A program made the translations under genes and the position numbers. From Mesorhizobium sp. Root157 (lineage in GTDB: Bacteria; Pseudomonadota; Alphaproteobacteria; Rhizobiales; Rhizobiaceae), in contig NZ_LMGJ01000035.1 of assembly GCF_001427385.1 (NCBI RefSeq), positions 320-48,261 of the forward strand: 47,942 nucleotides of DNA, read 5' to 3'. The notes under the pieces were generated by a model. It was not told the origin of the DNA, searched no databases, and saw only the letters and a list, made by a program, of their open reading frames with translations. This document shows positions 33,041 through 42,391 of this stretch, in pieces. The stretch's first letter is position 1, and each line of letters begins with the position of its first letter.

Positions 33041-34969
33041 ATGCTGAAGAGTATTGAGTTCAGATCAGGCGGGCAGAACGTGAAGCTTCGGCTTGCGCGC
33101 TCGCTTGTGCTCGCGCTTCTTGGCTCTACCTTTTTGCTGCCACTCGCCCAGCCGGTCGCCGCCTTCGAACTGTTCGGCATCAAGCTGTGGGGCGCGTCCG
33201 ACGAGGACGACGCCGATATCGTCGATCCGCTGCGCTACGCCGTCACCATCAACGCGCCGGATGCGGACAAGGACCTCAACAAGAAACTGGAAGCCGCCTC
33301 GGCGCTCAAGAGCGACGAGGACAGGCCGGTTTCCGGTTCGCTGGGCTTGCTCACCAAGGCGCGCGGCGACCGCGAGCAACTGGTCGCGGCCCTCTATGCC
33401 GATGCCCGCTATGAAGGCGTGGTCAACGTCACCATTGCCGGCCAGCCGATCGACGATCTGCCGCCAGACGCCGAGTTCAAAGGCCCGCAGCCGATCCCGG
33501 TCGTCGTCGATGTCGTGCCAGGCCCCAAATTCACTCTCGGCGATATAAGGCTGGAAGGCGATGCGGCTGGCCTTGCCAGCGCCGATTTCGGTCTGATTGC
33601 CGGCGGCGAAGCCGGCTCAGGCGCGATCCTGAAGGCGGAAGGCCTGATCGTTCGCGCGTTGAAGGAGGAGGGCAGGCCGCTCGCCCGGATCACCGACCGC
33701 GAGATCGTTGCCGATCACAACACCACCACGCTCGACGTGACGCTGACCGTGGCAGCCGGCCCCGTCGCCGGCTATGGCGACACCACCGTCGAGGGCACCG
33801 AGCAGGTCGACCGCGAGTTCACCGAATACATGACCGGGCTAAAGCGCGGAGCCCGGTATTCGCCGGAGGAAATCGACGAGGCACGGGATCGCCTGCTTGG
33901 GCTGGAAGTGTTCAACAGCGTGACGCTGAGAGAAGCCGGTCAACTCGATGCCGAGCGCAATATTCCCATCGGCGTTGAGGTCAGCGAGCGCAAGCCGCGC
34001 TATTTCGGCATTGGCGGCACCGTGTCCAACACCGAAGGGCTTGGCCTCGAAGGCTACTGGGGCCACCGCAATTTGTTCGGGCGCGCGGAGAAGCTGCGCA
34101 TCGACGGCTCGATCAGCGGCATCGGCTCGAACGACATCTCGAAGCTGAATTACAATGCCGGCATCATGTTCGAGAAGCCGGGCGTGGTCGGGCCAGCTTC
34201 GAAATTCTTCGCCAACCTCAAGACCGTCTACGAGCACCCGGATGCCTATGACCGCTTCTCGGTGAAAGGCGGGGCGGGGCTCTCTTACGAGTTGACCAAA
34301 TACCAGACGGTTTCGGCCGAGCTTTCGCTCGATTATTCGAAGATCACCGACAGCTTCGGCAAGAAGGAATTCCTGATCGCCTCGGTGCCGCTGCAATATG
34401 TCTACGACACGCGCGACAACCAGTTGAACCCGACCAGGGGGTTCCGGGCGCTGGCCTTCGCCGAGCCGAGCTACGACATCGAAAACAGCAATGCATTCGT
34501 CAAGCTCAAGGGCGAGGGTTCGGCCTATTATTCGCTCACCGACTCCGGCAAGTTCGTGCTTGCAGGCCGTGCCGCGATCGGCTCAATTCTTGGCGCAAGC
34601 GTTGACGATATACCCGCCGATCGGCGCTTTTATTCCGGCGGCGGCGGCTCGGTGCGCGGCTATGCCTATCAGGGCATCGGGCCGAAGGACATCAACAACA
34701 AGCCGACCGGCGGCCTGTCCTATTTCGAAACCTCGGCCGAAATGCGCGTTGCCGTCACCGACACCATCGGCATCGTGCCGTTCATCGATGCCGGCACGGT
34801 TTCGACCCGGAAATTTCCCGATTTTTCCGACGTGAAGGTGGGCGCGGGCATCGGTGTGCGCTATCTCACACCGTTCGGACCGCTTCGGGTCGATGCGGCT
34901 GTGCCGCTGAACCGCGACCCGGGCGATCCGCGTTTCGGCATCTATGCCGGCATCGGCCAGGCATTCTGA
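33041..34969 (+). CDS. tamA: TamA, outer-membrane translocation and assembly factor (BamA family)
   Basis: 642 residues from the ATG at 33041. A GTG at 33080, with AGGCGGG 6 bases upstream, would give a more typical 28-residue signal peptide (KLRLARSLVLALLGS core, cut after PVAA) and may be the true start. The N-terminal half holds POTRA repeats (about residues 60-330). The C-terminal half is a 16-strand barrel of the surface-antigen family with GGGGSVRGYAYQGIGP (the VRGY motif) and ends in an outer-membrane terminal strand pattern, GDPRFGIYAGIGQAF. With TamB it helps assemble autotransporters and other outer-membrane proteins. tamB follows 20 bases later. Confidence 0.92.
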   Translation: MLKSIEFRSGGQNVKLRLARSLVLALLGSTFLLPLAQPVAAFELFGIKLWGASDEDDADIVDPLRYAVTINAPDADKDLNKKLEAASALKSDEDRPVSGSLGLLTKARGDREQLVAALYADARYEGVVNVTIAGQPIDDLPPDAEFKGPQPIPVVVDVVPGPKFTLGDIRLEGDAAGLASADFGLIAGGEAGSGAILKAEGLIVRALKEEGRPLARITDREIVADHNTTTLDVTLTVAAGPVAGYGDTTVEGTEQVDREFTEYMTGLKRGARYSPEEIDEARDRLLGLEVFNSVTLREAGQLDAERNIPIGVEVSERKPRYFGIGGTVSNTEGLGLEGYWGHRNLFGRAEKLRIDGSISGIGSNDISKLNYNAGIMFEKPGVVGPASKFFANLKTVYEHPDAYDRFSVKGGAGLSYELTKYQTVSAELSLDYSKITDSFGKKEFLIASVPLQYVYDTRDNQLNPTRGFRALAFAEPSYDIENSNAFVKLKGEGSAYYSLTDSGKFVLAGRAAIGSILGASVDDIPADRRFYSGGGGSVRGYAYQGIGPKDINNKPTGGLSYFETSAEMRVAVTDTIGIVPFIDAGTVSTRKFPDFSDVKVGAGIGVRYLTPFGPLRVDAAVPLNRDPGDPRFGIYAGIGQAF

Positions 34970-34989
34970 CGCGACAGGGCGGCTCTGAA

Positions 34990-37900
34990 ATGGCAATCGT
35001 AAGACGCATCCTGCGCGTGTTGTTTTATGCGGCCCTCGTCGTCGTGGCTGCCGCCATCGGCGCGCTTGTCGTGCTGACCACTACCGAGCGCGGCCGCGAC
35101 AACCTCGCCGGCCTGATTTCAAATGCCGCCTCGTCGGAAGCCGGCAAGGTCACCGTCAGCGGCATCGACGGCATCTGGTCCGGCAACCTGACCGTCGATC
35201 ACGTCGTGCTGGAAGACGCCGAGGGGCCTTGGCTGGTGTTGCGCCAGGTGGCGGTGGACTGGTCGCCGCTGGCGCTTTTGTCGCGCACCTTCCGGGCCGA
35301 CCGTGTCGCCGTCGGGCGCATCGAGGCGGCGCGTGCGCCGAAGGCCGATCCGCAAGCCGAGCCAAAGAATAGCGGCGGCTTTTCGCTGCCCGTATCGGTA
35401 GAGATCCGCGAAATCGACCTGCCTGAAATCGCGCTGGGCGAGGCGCTGGCCGGGGCCGGCATTGCGGAACTCGCCGCCAAGGGAAAAGTGCGGGCAGAGC
35501 GTTCGCCGCTGGCGGTCGAGGCCGACCTCAACGTGGCGCGCCACGATGGCAAAGAAGGCACGGTCGATGCCTCGGTGCACTTCCTGCCCGGCGACAATCG
35601 GCTCGACCTCGACGTGCGGGCTGCCGAGCCGGCCGGCGGCATCATCGCCAATTTGCTCAAGCTGCCGGACGCACCGCCGGTCGACATCGTCGTGTCCGGC
35701 AACGGCGCGCTCGCCGACTGGAGCGGCCGCGGTGCCTTCAACGTCGATGGCCAACTGATCACGCAGATCACCGGCCGCCACCAATTCACCGCCAATGGCA
35801 GCCGGGTAGAGGCCAAGGGCGACGGCGATTTCGCGCGTTTCGTGCCGGCCCGCTTCAAGTCGCTGCTCGCCGGACAGACCAGTTTCAACCTTGCCGGCAC
35901 CGCCACCAACGAAGGCGGCATCGAAATCGAAAGCGCCACCATCGACACCGCCGCCGTGCATGGCGAGGCCAAGGGCAGCATCAATCCCAAGGGCGCCAGT
36001 GATTTTGCCCTGGAATTCACCTCGACCGGCCCGACCGTTCCCTTGTCGCTCGGCAGCGAGGAAAGCCCGATCGATATCGAGTTGAAATCGGCGTCGCTGC
36101 GTGCATTCGGCGAAGGCAACGCGCCGGCCGTCGATATCGAGGCACGCCTTGCCAAGGTGAGCACCAACGTCACCAAGGTCGACAACATCGCGCTGGCCCT
36201 GCATTCGGACGCCTTCGACGTGGCCAGCCGCAGCGGCCCCATCTCGGGTACAGTGACGGCTGACAAGATCGGGCTCGACAACCCGACCATCGCGCCGCTC
36301 ATCGCCGGCAAGATCACGGCGCAGGTGGATGGCGATCTCACCAAGGACACCATCACGGTCTCAAGGGGCCTCATCACCAGCGATGCGCTGCAAGGCGGCT
36401 TCGACGGCCAGGTCTCGCTTGCCGATGGCTCAATCGAACTCAACGTCAAGGCCGATGCCGCTTCGGCGGCGCTGCCTGTCGCCGCGCACCCGATGCTCGG
36501 CGAGCGCACGACGCTGTCGGTTGCCTTGAAGCGCGATGCCAACGGCAATGTCACCGCAAACCAGCTCGACCTGTTGTCCGGCCCGCTTTCGGCCAGCGGC
36601 AGCGGTTCCTTCATCAACGGCCAGATTGCCGCCGACCTCAACGGCGCGTTGTCCGACATCTCGACGCTGGCCAAGGATGCCAAGGGCGCCATCGCGCTTG
36701 CGGTGACAGCCAAGGGCTCGCCGCTGGCGCCTGATGTCTCGGCGACCTTGAACAGCGATAAGCTCATCGTCGCCAATCGCGAGATCACCGGTCTCAAGCT
36801 CACCGCCAACGGCAAGGCGGACGCCGCCAATCCAGCAGCCGAGGTGACGCTTGCCGCCGACGTGGCCGGCCAGGCCTTGCAGGGCAAGGCGGTGCTGAAG
36901 ACCACCGATGGCCGGCGCGTCATCGATGGGCTGACGCTGTCGCTGGGACAGAACCAGGTTTCCGGCGACCTCGTTCTCGACGACGCTTTCCTGCCCGAAG
37001 GCGAGGTCAGCTTCGAATTGCCCGACGTCGGCCCGCTGGCCGCCCTTGCGCTGGAAAAGGCCGAGGGCGAGGTGCGCGGCAAGGTCATTTTCTCCAAGCA
37101 GGACGGCGTGCCGCAGGTTGCGGTCAAGGCAGAAACTGCCGGTATCACCCGTGGCGATCTTTCGGCCAAGGGCGTTACCATTGATGCGCTCGTCGCCAAT
37201 TACACTGCCGCACCCGCGATTTCCGGCACCATTCGCGCCGAGGGTGTCACCTCCGGCGGCACCGTCGTCAGCGGCATCGCCGTCGACCTGGCGCGCGACG
37301 GCGACTGGACGGCGTTTTCCGGCGGCGCGACGGTCAAGGACATTCCGGCGAAGGCCAAGGGCCGCGTCAAAGTCGCCGATGGCACGACGACCATCGAATT
37401 CGCGTCGGGCGACGCCACCTTCCGCGGCGTCAAGGCCAGCATCTCATCACCTTCGACAATCGCCGTCGCCAACGGCAAGATGACGCTGGAAAAGCTCGTG
37501 CTTGCCATCGGCGGCGGCACGACCACCGTCACCGGTTCGGTCGGCGAAGCGCTCGATCTCAATGCTGCTCTTGCCGGCGTGCCGATTGCGGTCGCCAACA
37601 ATTTCGCCCGGGGCCTCGATGCTTCCGGCTCGATGTCCGGCGCGGTCAAGGTCACCGGCGCCCCGTCAAACCCTGCCGTATCGTATGACATCAAGACCGT
37701 TGGCGTGCAGGTGGCGCAGACGCGCAGCGCCGGCTTCGGTGCCTTGAGTGTCGGCTCCTCAGGCACCTTCCAGGCCAGCAAGCTGACCTTCACCGCCGAT
37801 ATTGCCGATGGCGCCGGCCTTGGCCTCAAGGGGGGCGGAACGGTGACGACTGCCGGTGCGCCAAACCTGTCGCTCGATTTCAACGGCGACGTGCCGTTCG

Positions 37901-39165
37901 CCTTCCTTGCCCGCAAGATGGCGGCGCAGGGCCTGTCGTTGAGCGGTACCGCCAATATCGCCGTCCAGGTGCGCGGGCCAACCTCTGCGCCCGTCATCAG
38001 CGGGTCGGTGCGCTCCAGCGGTGCACGTTTCGTTGCGGCTCAGGCCGGAATCGCCATCAACGACATTGCGCTGGACATCGGCCTCGGCAACGGCGTGGCC
38101 ACCATCAACAGGCTCACCGGCGCGCTTTCGTCCGGCGGAAGCCTGTCCGGCGGCGGCACGGTCGGCATCGATCCGGCTTCCGGCTTTCCGGCCGATCTCA
38201 ATCTCAAGCTGACGGACGGGCGCTATACGGATGGCCGCGTCGTCACGGCCAATCTTGCCGGCGATCTTGCGATCAAGGGCCAGCTGACGGCTTCCCCGGT
38301 TCTTTCCGGCACGATCAATCTGGCGCGCACGGTCATCACCGTCCCCAACAAGTTGCCGGGTTCGCTGTCGGAACTGGATGTGCAGCACAAGAATGCGCCG
38401 GCTGCGGTCAGACAGCAGGATCAGGCGTTGCGCCCTGCCGGCGGCGGCGCCAGCGGCAGCGGTGCGGTCACGCTCGACCTCACCATCAACGCGCCGAACG
38501 CGATCTTCGTGCAGGGCAGGGGCGTGGATGCCGAACTGGGCGGGTCCCTGAAACTCACCGGCCCGACCTCGTCGCCGCAGGCTGTCGGCCAGTTCAAGTT
38601 GCGGCGCGGCCGCCTCGAAATCCTTGGCAAGCGTCTGAACTTCACCGAGGGAAGCCTGAGCTTTTCCGGTTCGCTGGTGCCTTATCTCAACCTCGTCGCT
38701 GAATCGACCGCCTCGGATGCGACGGTCACCATCACCGTTTCCGGCGAGGCGACCAATCCGAAGTTCACCTTCTCATCGGTGCCGGCCCTGCCGGAAGACG
38801 AGGTGCTGGCGCGGCTGATCTTCGGGCGCTCCATGTCGAACCTGTCGCCGCTGCAGATCGCCCAGCTCGCGTCGGCCGCCGCCCAGCTTGCCGGCGTCGG
38901 CGGTTCCACTTCGCTGTTGCAGAACCTGCGCAACGCCATCGGCATCGACGACCTCGACGTGACGACCGACGAGAAGGGCGGCACTGCGGTTTCGGCCGGC
39001 AAATACCTCAACGACCGCACCTATTTGTCTATTGAGAAGGGCGAAAAGCCGGGCTCCGGCAAGGCCCGCATCGACCTCAATGTCGGGCGCGGCGTGAAAC
39101 TGCGCGGCGAGGCCTCCGATGCCGGTGAAGCCAAGGGCGGCATCTTCTATGAGAAGGAATACTGA
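34990..39165 (+). CDS. tamB: TamB, inner-membrane translocation and assembly module subunit
   Basis: 1391 residues. One N-terminal membrane anchor (about 8-30, LFYAALVVVAAAIGALVVL), then a very long repetitive beta-rich region of low-complexity Asp/Gly/Ala-rich strands, the lipid-groove type fold of AsmA/TamB proteins, and the conserved C-terminal DUF490 domain (about 1050-1391, with LRRGRLEILGKRLNFTEGSL and EDEVLARLIFGRSMSNLSPLQIAQLA in parts). It spans the periplasm, contacts TamA and is linked to outer-membrane protein assembly and phospholipid transport. Slightly longer than E. coli TamB (1259). Last gene of the tamAB unit. Confidence 0.93.
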   Translation: MAIVRRILRVLFYAALVVVAAAIGALVVLTTTERGRDNLAGLISNAASSEAGKVTVSGIDGIWSGNLTVDHVVLEDAEGPWLVLRQVAVDWSPLALLSRTFRADRVAVGRIEAARAPKADPQAEPKNSGGFSLPVSVEIREIDLPEIALGEALAGAGIAELAAKGKVRAERSPLAVEADLNVARHDGKEGTVDASVHFLPGDNRLDLDVRAAEPAGGIIANLLKLPDAPPVDIVVSGNGALADWSGRGAFNVDGQLITQITGRHQFTANGSRVEAKGDGDFARFVPARFKSLLAGQTSFNLAGTATNEGGIEIESATIDTAAVHGEAKGSINPKGASDFALEFTSTGPTVPLSLGSEESPIDIELKSASLRAFGEGNAPAVDIEARLAKVSTNVTKVDNIALALHSDAFDVASRSGPISGTVTADKIGLDNPTIAPLIAGKITAQVDGDLTKDTITVSRGLITSDALQGGFDGQVSLADGSIELNVKADAASAALPVAAHPMLGERTTLSVALKRDANGNVTANQLDLLSGPLSASGSGSFINGQIAADLNGALSDISTLAKDAKGAIALAVTAKGSPLAPDVSATLNSDKLIVANREITGLKLTANGKADAANPAAEVTLAADVAGQALQGKAVLKTTDGRRVIDGLTLSLGQNQVSGDLVLDDAFLPEGEVSFELPDVGPLAALALEKAEGEVRGKVIFSKQDGVPQVAVKAETAGITRGDLSAKGVTIDALVANYTAAPAISGTIRAEGVTSGGTVVSGIAVDLARDGDWTAFSGGATVKDIPAKAKGRVKVADGTTTIEFASGDATFRGVKASISSPSTIAVANGKMTLEKLVLAIGGGTTTVTGSVGEALDLNAALAGVPIAVANNFARGLDASGSMSGAVKVTGAPSNPAVSYDIKTVGVQVAQTRSAGFGALSVGSSGTFQASKLTFTADIADGAGLGLKGGGTVTTAGAPNLSLDFNGDVPFAFLARKMAAQGLSLSGTANIAVQVRGPTSAPVISGSVRSSGARFVAAQAGIAINDIALDIGLGNGVATINRLTGALSSGGSLSGGGTVGIDPASGFPADLNLKLTDGRYTDGRVVTANLAGDLAIKGQLTASPVLSGTINLARTVITVPNKLPGSLSELDVQHKNAPAAVRQQDQALRPAGGGASGSGAVTLDLTINAPNAIFVQGRGVDAELGGSLKLTGPTSSPQAVGQFKLRRGRLEILGKRLNFTEGSLSFSGSLVPYLNLVAESTASDATVTITVSGEATNPKFTFSSVPALPEDEVLARLIFGRSMSNLSPLQIAQLASAAAQLAGVGGSTSLLQNLRNAIGIDDLDVTTDEKGGTAVSAGKYLNDRTYLSIEKGEKPGSGKARIDLNVGRGVKLRGEASDAGEAKGGIFYEKEY

Positions 39166-39612
39166 GGTTTTTTCTGCGCGTTCCGGAATGCCGGCCTTTA
39201 TTTCCTGAGATAAAACCTTTTATGAGTCGATTTATATAGATTTTGTTCAGATTATATTGTCCTTGATTTTGGCATATATATTGATTTGGTGATTTATCGC
39301 CTTGAGGCGATGTGCGAAGTTGCTTACTTGAATTTGCCGTGGTGATTCGCGTTGAAAGATATTTATTTCCATCTCTGGAAACGTCGCGAACGGACCCTCT
39401 GTAATCTTCGCTGATCTTTGATTTTTCGTGTGCCGGCGTTTCGCTGAATCCCTTGACTGATAACAAATTTACGCCAAGCCTGTCGCATTTGCGCGTACTG
39501 TGTCCTTCCCAAAGTTGCACATTTCCAGATGGGATCCGCATCAGGTCGGTTTTGACATCATCGGTCTGATGCGAAATGCTAAAAGGCGGAAAGCCAAAAA
39601 TGGGAGTTACAA
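39166..39612. other. AT-rich intergenic region of 447 bases
   Basis: No gene is evident. The stretch is far richer in A/T than its surroundings: 39241-39300 has 17 G/C in 60 bases. Visible structures are a weak hairpin CCGG-AATG-CCGG followed by CCTTTATTTC (39184-39206), which could end tamAB transcription, a perfect hairpin ATCGCC-TTGA-GGCGAT (39296-39311) and a TTGACT at 39453-39458 that could be a -35 for the peptide transporter operon. It may hold a long leader, a small RNA or remnants of transferred DNA. Confidence 0.5.
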
Positions 39613-41265
39613 ATGAAAACCTACAAAAGTAACGGCGACCAAGTTCCGGCTCATATCGTGGAAATGGCCGAGGACGCCAAAGCGGGTGGAATGGACCGCC
39701 GCGAATTCCTGGCGCTGGCCAGCATGTTCGGCGCCTCGACTGCAATGGCCTACGGCATGCTGGGCATCGCCGCGCCGACGCAGGCTTTGGCCCAGGAGCC
39801 GAAGAAGGGCGGGGTGCTGAAGGTTTCGATGTTCGTCAAGGCGAACAGGGATCCACGGCTGGCGGACTGGTCGGAAATCGCCAATGCGATGCGCCAGTCG
39901 CTGGAGCCGCTCGTCAAGTTCACGCGCGAATTCACGTTTGAAGGCCGCCTGCTCGACAGCTGGGAGGTCAACGAAGACGCAACGGAATATACCTTCCATG
40001 TTCGTCAGGGCGTCACCTGGAACAATGGCGACAAGTTCAGCGCCGACGATGTGATCTTCAATATGGGCCGCTGGTGCGACCAGACGGTCGAAGGCAACTC
40101 GATGACGCAGCGCCTCGCCTCGCTCATCGATCCGGACACCAAGAAGCTGCGCGAAGGCGCGGTCGAGAAGGTCGACGACCATACGGTGAAGCTGAAGCTG
40201 CAGGCGCCGGACGTGACGATCATCGCCGGCATGTCCGACTATCCGGCATTGCTCGTGCATCCGTCCTTCGACGAAACCGGCGCGGACTGGGTCAAGAACC
40301 CGATCGGAACCGGCCCCTTCGACCTGGTATCCTATGACGTCGGCAACCGCGTCGTCTACAAGCGGCGCGAGAACGGCCAGTGGTGGGGCGGCGAGGCCTA
40401 TCTCGACGGCATCGAGTTCATCGACTACGGCACCGATCCGTCAGCCGAGGTCAGTGCCTTCGAGGCCGGGGAAATCCACACCAACTACGAGACCACGGCC
40501 GACTATGTCGACATCCTCGACGGCATGGACCTGGTCAAGTCGGAGGTCGGCACCTCGACCACGCTTACGGTGCGCATGAACGTGGCCAACAAGCCTTATG
40601 ACGACCAGAAGGTGCGTCAGGCCGTCCAGTACGCCGTCGACAACAATGTCTGCCTGCAGCTTGGCATCAACAATGCCGGCACCAAGGCCGACAACTACCA
40701 CGTCGCCCCGATCCAGCCCGACTGGGCCGAAATCCCGGCCTTCGACCGCGACGTGGAAAAGGCCAAGGCGCTGATCAAGGAAGCGGGCCAGGAGAATTTC
40801 GAGCACGAGATCATCTCGGTCGACGAAAACTGGCACAAGAACACCTGCGACGCCGTCGCGGCCCAGTTGCGCGACGCCGGCTTCAAGGTCAAGCGCACCG
40901 TGCTGCCCGGTTCAACTTTCTGGAACGACTGGACGAAGTATCCGTTCTCGGCGACGAACTGGAACATGCGCCCGCTGGGCATCCAGGTCATCGTGCTTGC
41001 CTACCGCACCGGCGGCAGCTGGAACGAGACGGCTTACTCAAATCCCGATCTCGACAAGCTCATCGATCAGGCGCTGACCATCGGCGACAATGAAAAGCGC
41101 AAGACGGTGATGAAGGACATCGAGCAGATCATCCAGGATTCGGGCATTCTCATCCAGCCGTACTGGCGCAAGCTCTACGACCACTCCGTGCCGGCGGTGA
41201 AGAACCACGGCATGCATCCGATGTTCGAACTCGACCTGCAGAAGGTCTGGCTCGACGAGGGTTGA
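39613..41265 (+). CDS. Peptide/opine-type ABC transporter substrate-binding protein (family 5), Tat-exported
   Basis: 550 residues; GGGAG lies upstream of the ATG. The N-terminus is a long Tat signal with twin arginines at about 29-30 in [10 protein letters not shown], followed by a hydrophobic stretch and an AxA cut near residue 60 (TQALA). The mature part begins with [11 protein letters not shown] and carries the family 5 layout of DppA/OppA-like proteins: [43 protein letters not shown] and PIGTGPFDL (motifs given in parts). Tat export means it is folded in the cytoplasm before secretion. First gene of a four-gene importer operon. The ligand, whether peptide, opine or other, is not deducible. 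Confidence 0.9.
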   Translation: MKTYKSNGDQVPAHIVEMAEDAKAGGMDRREFLALASMFGASTAMAYGMLGIAAPTQALAQEPKKGGVLKVSMFVKANRDPRLADWSEIANAMRQSLEPLVKFTREFTFEGRLLDSWEVNEDATEYTFHVRQGVTWNNGDKFSADDVIFNMGRWCDQTVEGNSMTQRLASLIDPDTKKLREGAVEKVDDHTVKLKLQAPDVTIIAGMSDYPALLVHPSFDETGADWVKNPIGTGPFDLVSYDVGNRVVYKRRENGQWWGGEAYLDGIEFIDYGTDPSAEVSAFEAGEIHTNYETTADYVDILDGMDLVKSEVGTSTTLTVRMNVANKPYDDQKVRQAVQYAVDNNVCLQLGINNAGTKADNYHVAPIQPDWAEIPAFDRDVEKAKALIKEAGQENFEHEIISVDENWHKNTCDAVAAQLRDAGFKVKRTVLPGSTFWNDWTKYPFSATNWNMRPLGIQVIVLAYRTGGSWNETAYSNPDLDKLIDQALTIGDNEKRKTVMKDIEQIIQDSGILIQPYWRKLYDHSVPAVKNHGMHPMFELDLQKVWLDEG

Positions 41266-41274
41266 TCGGCGTCG

Positions 41275-41304
41275 ACGGGATGGGGCCGCGCGGCCCCATC
41301 CCGT
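41275..41304 (+). promoter_or_regulatory. Perfect 30-nt palindromic stem-loop after the binding-protein gene
   Basis: Bases 41275-41304 are fully self-complementary (13-15 bp arms around a central GCGC). The stem begins 9 bases after the binding-protein stop and is not followed by a T-run. It lies where the first importer operon carries its own hairpin (3049-3082). Likely an mRNA-stabilising or attenuating element. Confidence 0.8.
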
Positions 41305-41344
41305 TCGCAAACGATAATCACCCCGCCGGATGAGAGGTAGCACC

Positions 41345-42379
41345 GTGCTCATTTTCATGTTGCGACGCCTCGGGGTCATGGCCGTCACGATGCTGTGCCT
41401 GACGCTTGTCGTCTTCTATATGGTGAATCTGGAACCGAACCTCACCAAGCTGGCACTCAGCCAGATGGACATGCGCGCCACGCGCGCCGACCAGGAAAAG
41501 TGGCTGGAACGGAACGGCTACCGGCAGAATTTCTTCGTGCGCTACGGTCAGTGGATCGGCGTGGTCAAGAAGCAGCCGATCATTAACCCGGCCACGGGCA
41601 ATCCGACGGCGCGCTTTACCTTCTGCGATGACCCGGCGGTGCCGGTCTATTCCGGCGTCCTGCAAGGCGATTTCGGCTGCTCGACCAAATTCAGGGAGAC
41701 GGTGGCCAAGAAGCTGTTCCCGGCGCTTGGTGCCACCGGGGTGCTGATGTTCTGGGTTCTGGCGGTCATGGTGCCGATCTCGCTGCTGATCGGCGTGCTG
41801 GCCGGCATGCGCGAGGGGTCACGAACGGACCGAACGCTTTCGGTGGCCTCGATCGCCTCGACAGCGACGCCTGAATATGTGTCTGGCGTCATATTCACCG
41901 TCATCTTTGCGTCGTGGCTGGGCTGGTTCAACGGTTCGGCCGCCTCGGCTTCCCGCGGCATAACCTTTTACAATTTCACGCTGCCGGTGATGACGCTGGC
42001 CATTTACGGCATCGGCTACATCGCGCGCATGACGCGGGCCTCCATGGTGGAGGTGATGACGCAGCAATATATCCGCACCGCGCGGCTGAAGGGCCTCAGT
42101 TTCTCGGCGGTGGTCATGAAGCATGCCCTGCGCAACGCGCTGATTGCGCCGTTCACGGTCATCATGCTGCAGTTTCCATGGCTGCTCACCGGCGTCGTCG
42201 TGGTCGAGGTGATGTTCCGCTACCAGGGTTTCGGCTACACTTTGGTTGAGGCGGCCAGCAACAACGACATCGACCTCCTGCTCGGCTGCTCGCTGGTGTC
42301 GGTGTTCATCGTTTTGATAACGCAACTCATATCCGACGTGGGCTACGCCTATCTCAACCCGCGTATCCGGGTTCAATAG
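41345..42379 (+). CDS. Peptide ABC transporter permease, DppB/OppB type
   Basis: 344 residues from a GTG at 41345, favoured by GAGAGG about 8 bases upstream; an ATG at 41330 in frame would add five residues. Six predicted membrane helices. An unusually long periplasmic loop after helix 1 (about residues 30-110, including ALSQMDMRATRADQEKWLERN and FCDDPAVPVYSGVLQGDFGCS in parts) is typical of this subfamily. The docking loop is near IRTARLKGLSFSAVVMKHALRNALIAPFTV. Pairs with the permease encoded 12 bases downstream. Confidence 0.9.
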   Translation: MLIFMLRRLGVMAVTMLCLTLVVFYMVNLEPNLTKLALSQMDMRATRADQEKWLERNGYRQNFFVRYGQWIGVVKKQPIINPATGNPTARFTFCDDPAVPVYSGVLQGDFGCSTKFRETVAKKLFPALGATGVLMFWVLAVMVPISLLIGVLAGMREGSRTDRTLSVASIASTATPEYVSGVIFTVIFASWLGWFNGSAASASRGITFYNFTLPVMTLAIYGIGYIARMTRASMVEVMTQQYIRTARLKGLSFSAVVMKHALRNALIAPFTVIMLQFPWLLTGVVVVEVMFRYQGFGYTLVEAASNNDIDLLLGCSLVSVFIVLITQLISDVGYAYLNPRIRVQ

Positions 42380-42391
42380 GGAGAACTCAGG

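Noticed and set aside
35199..37199. A 666-codon minus-strand frame inside tamB
   Set aside because: Low-complexity Ser/Ala/Pro translation antisense to tamB; no start signal and no domain.
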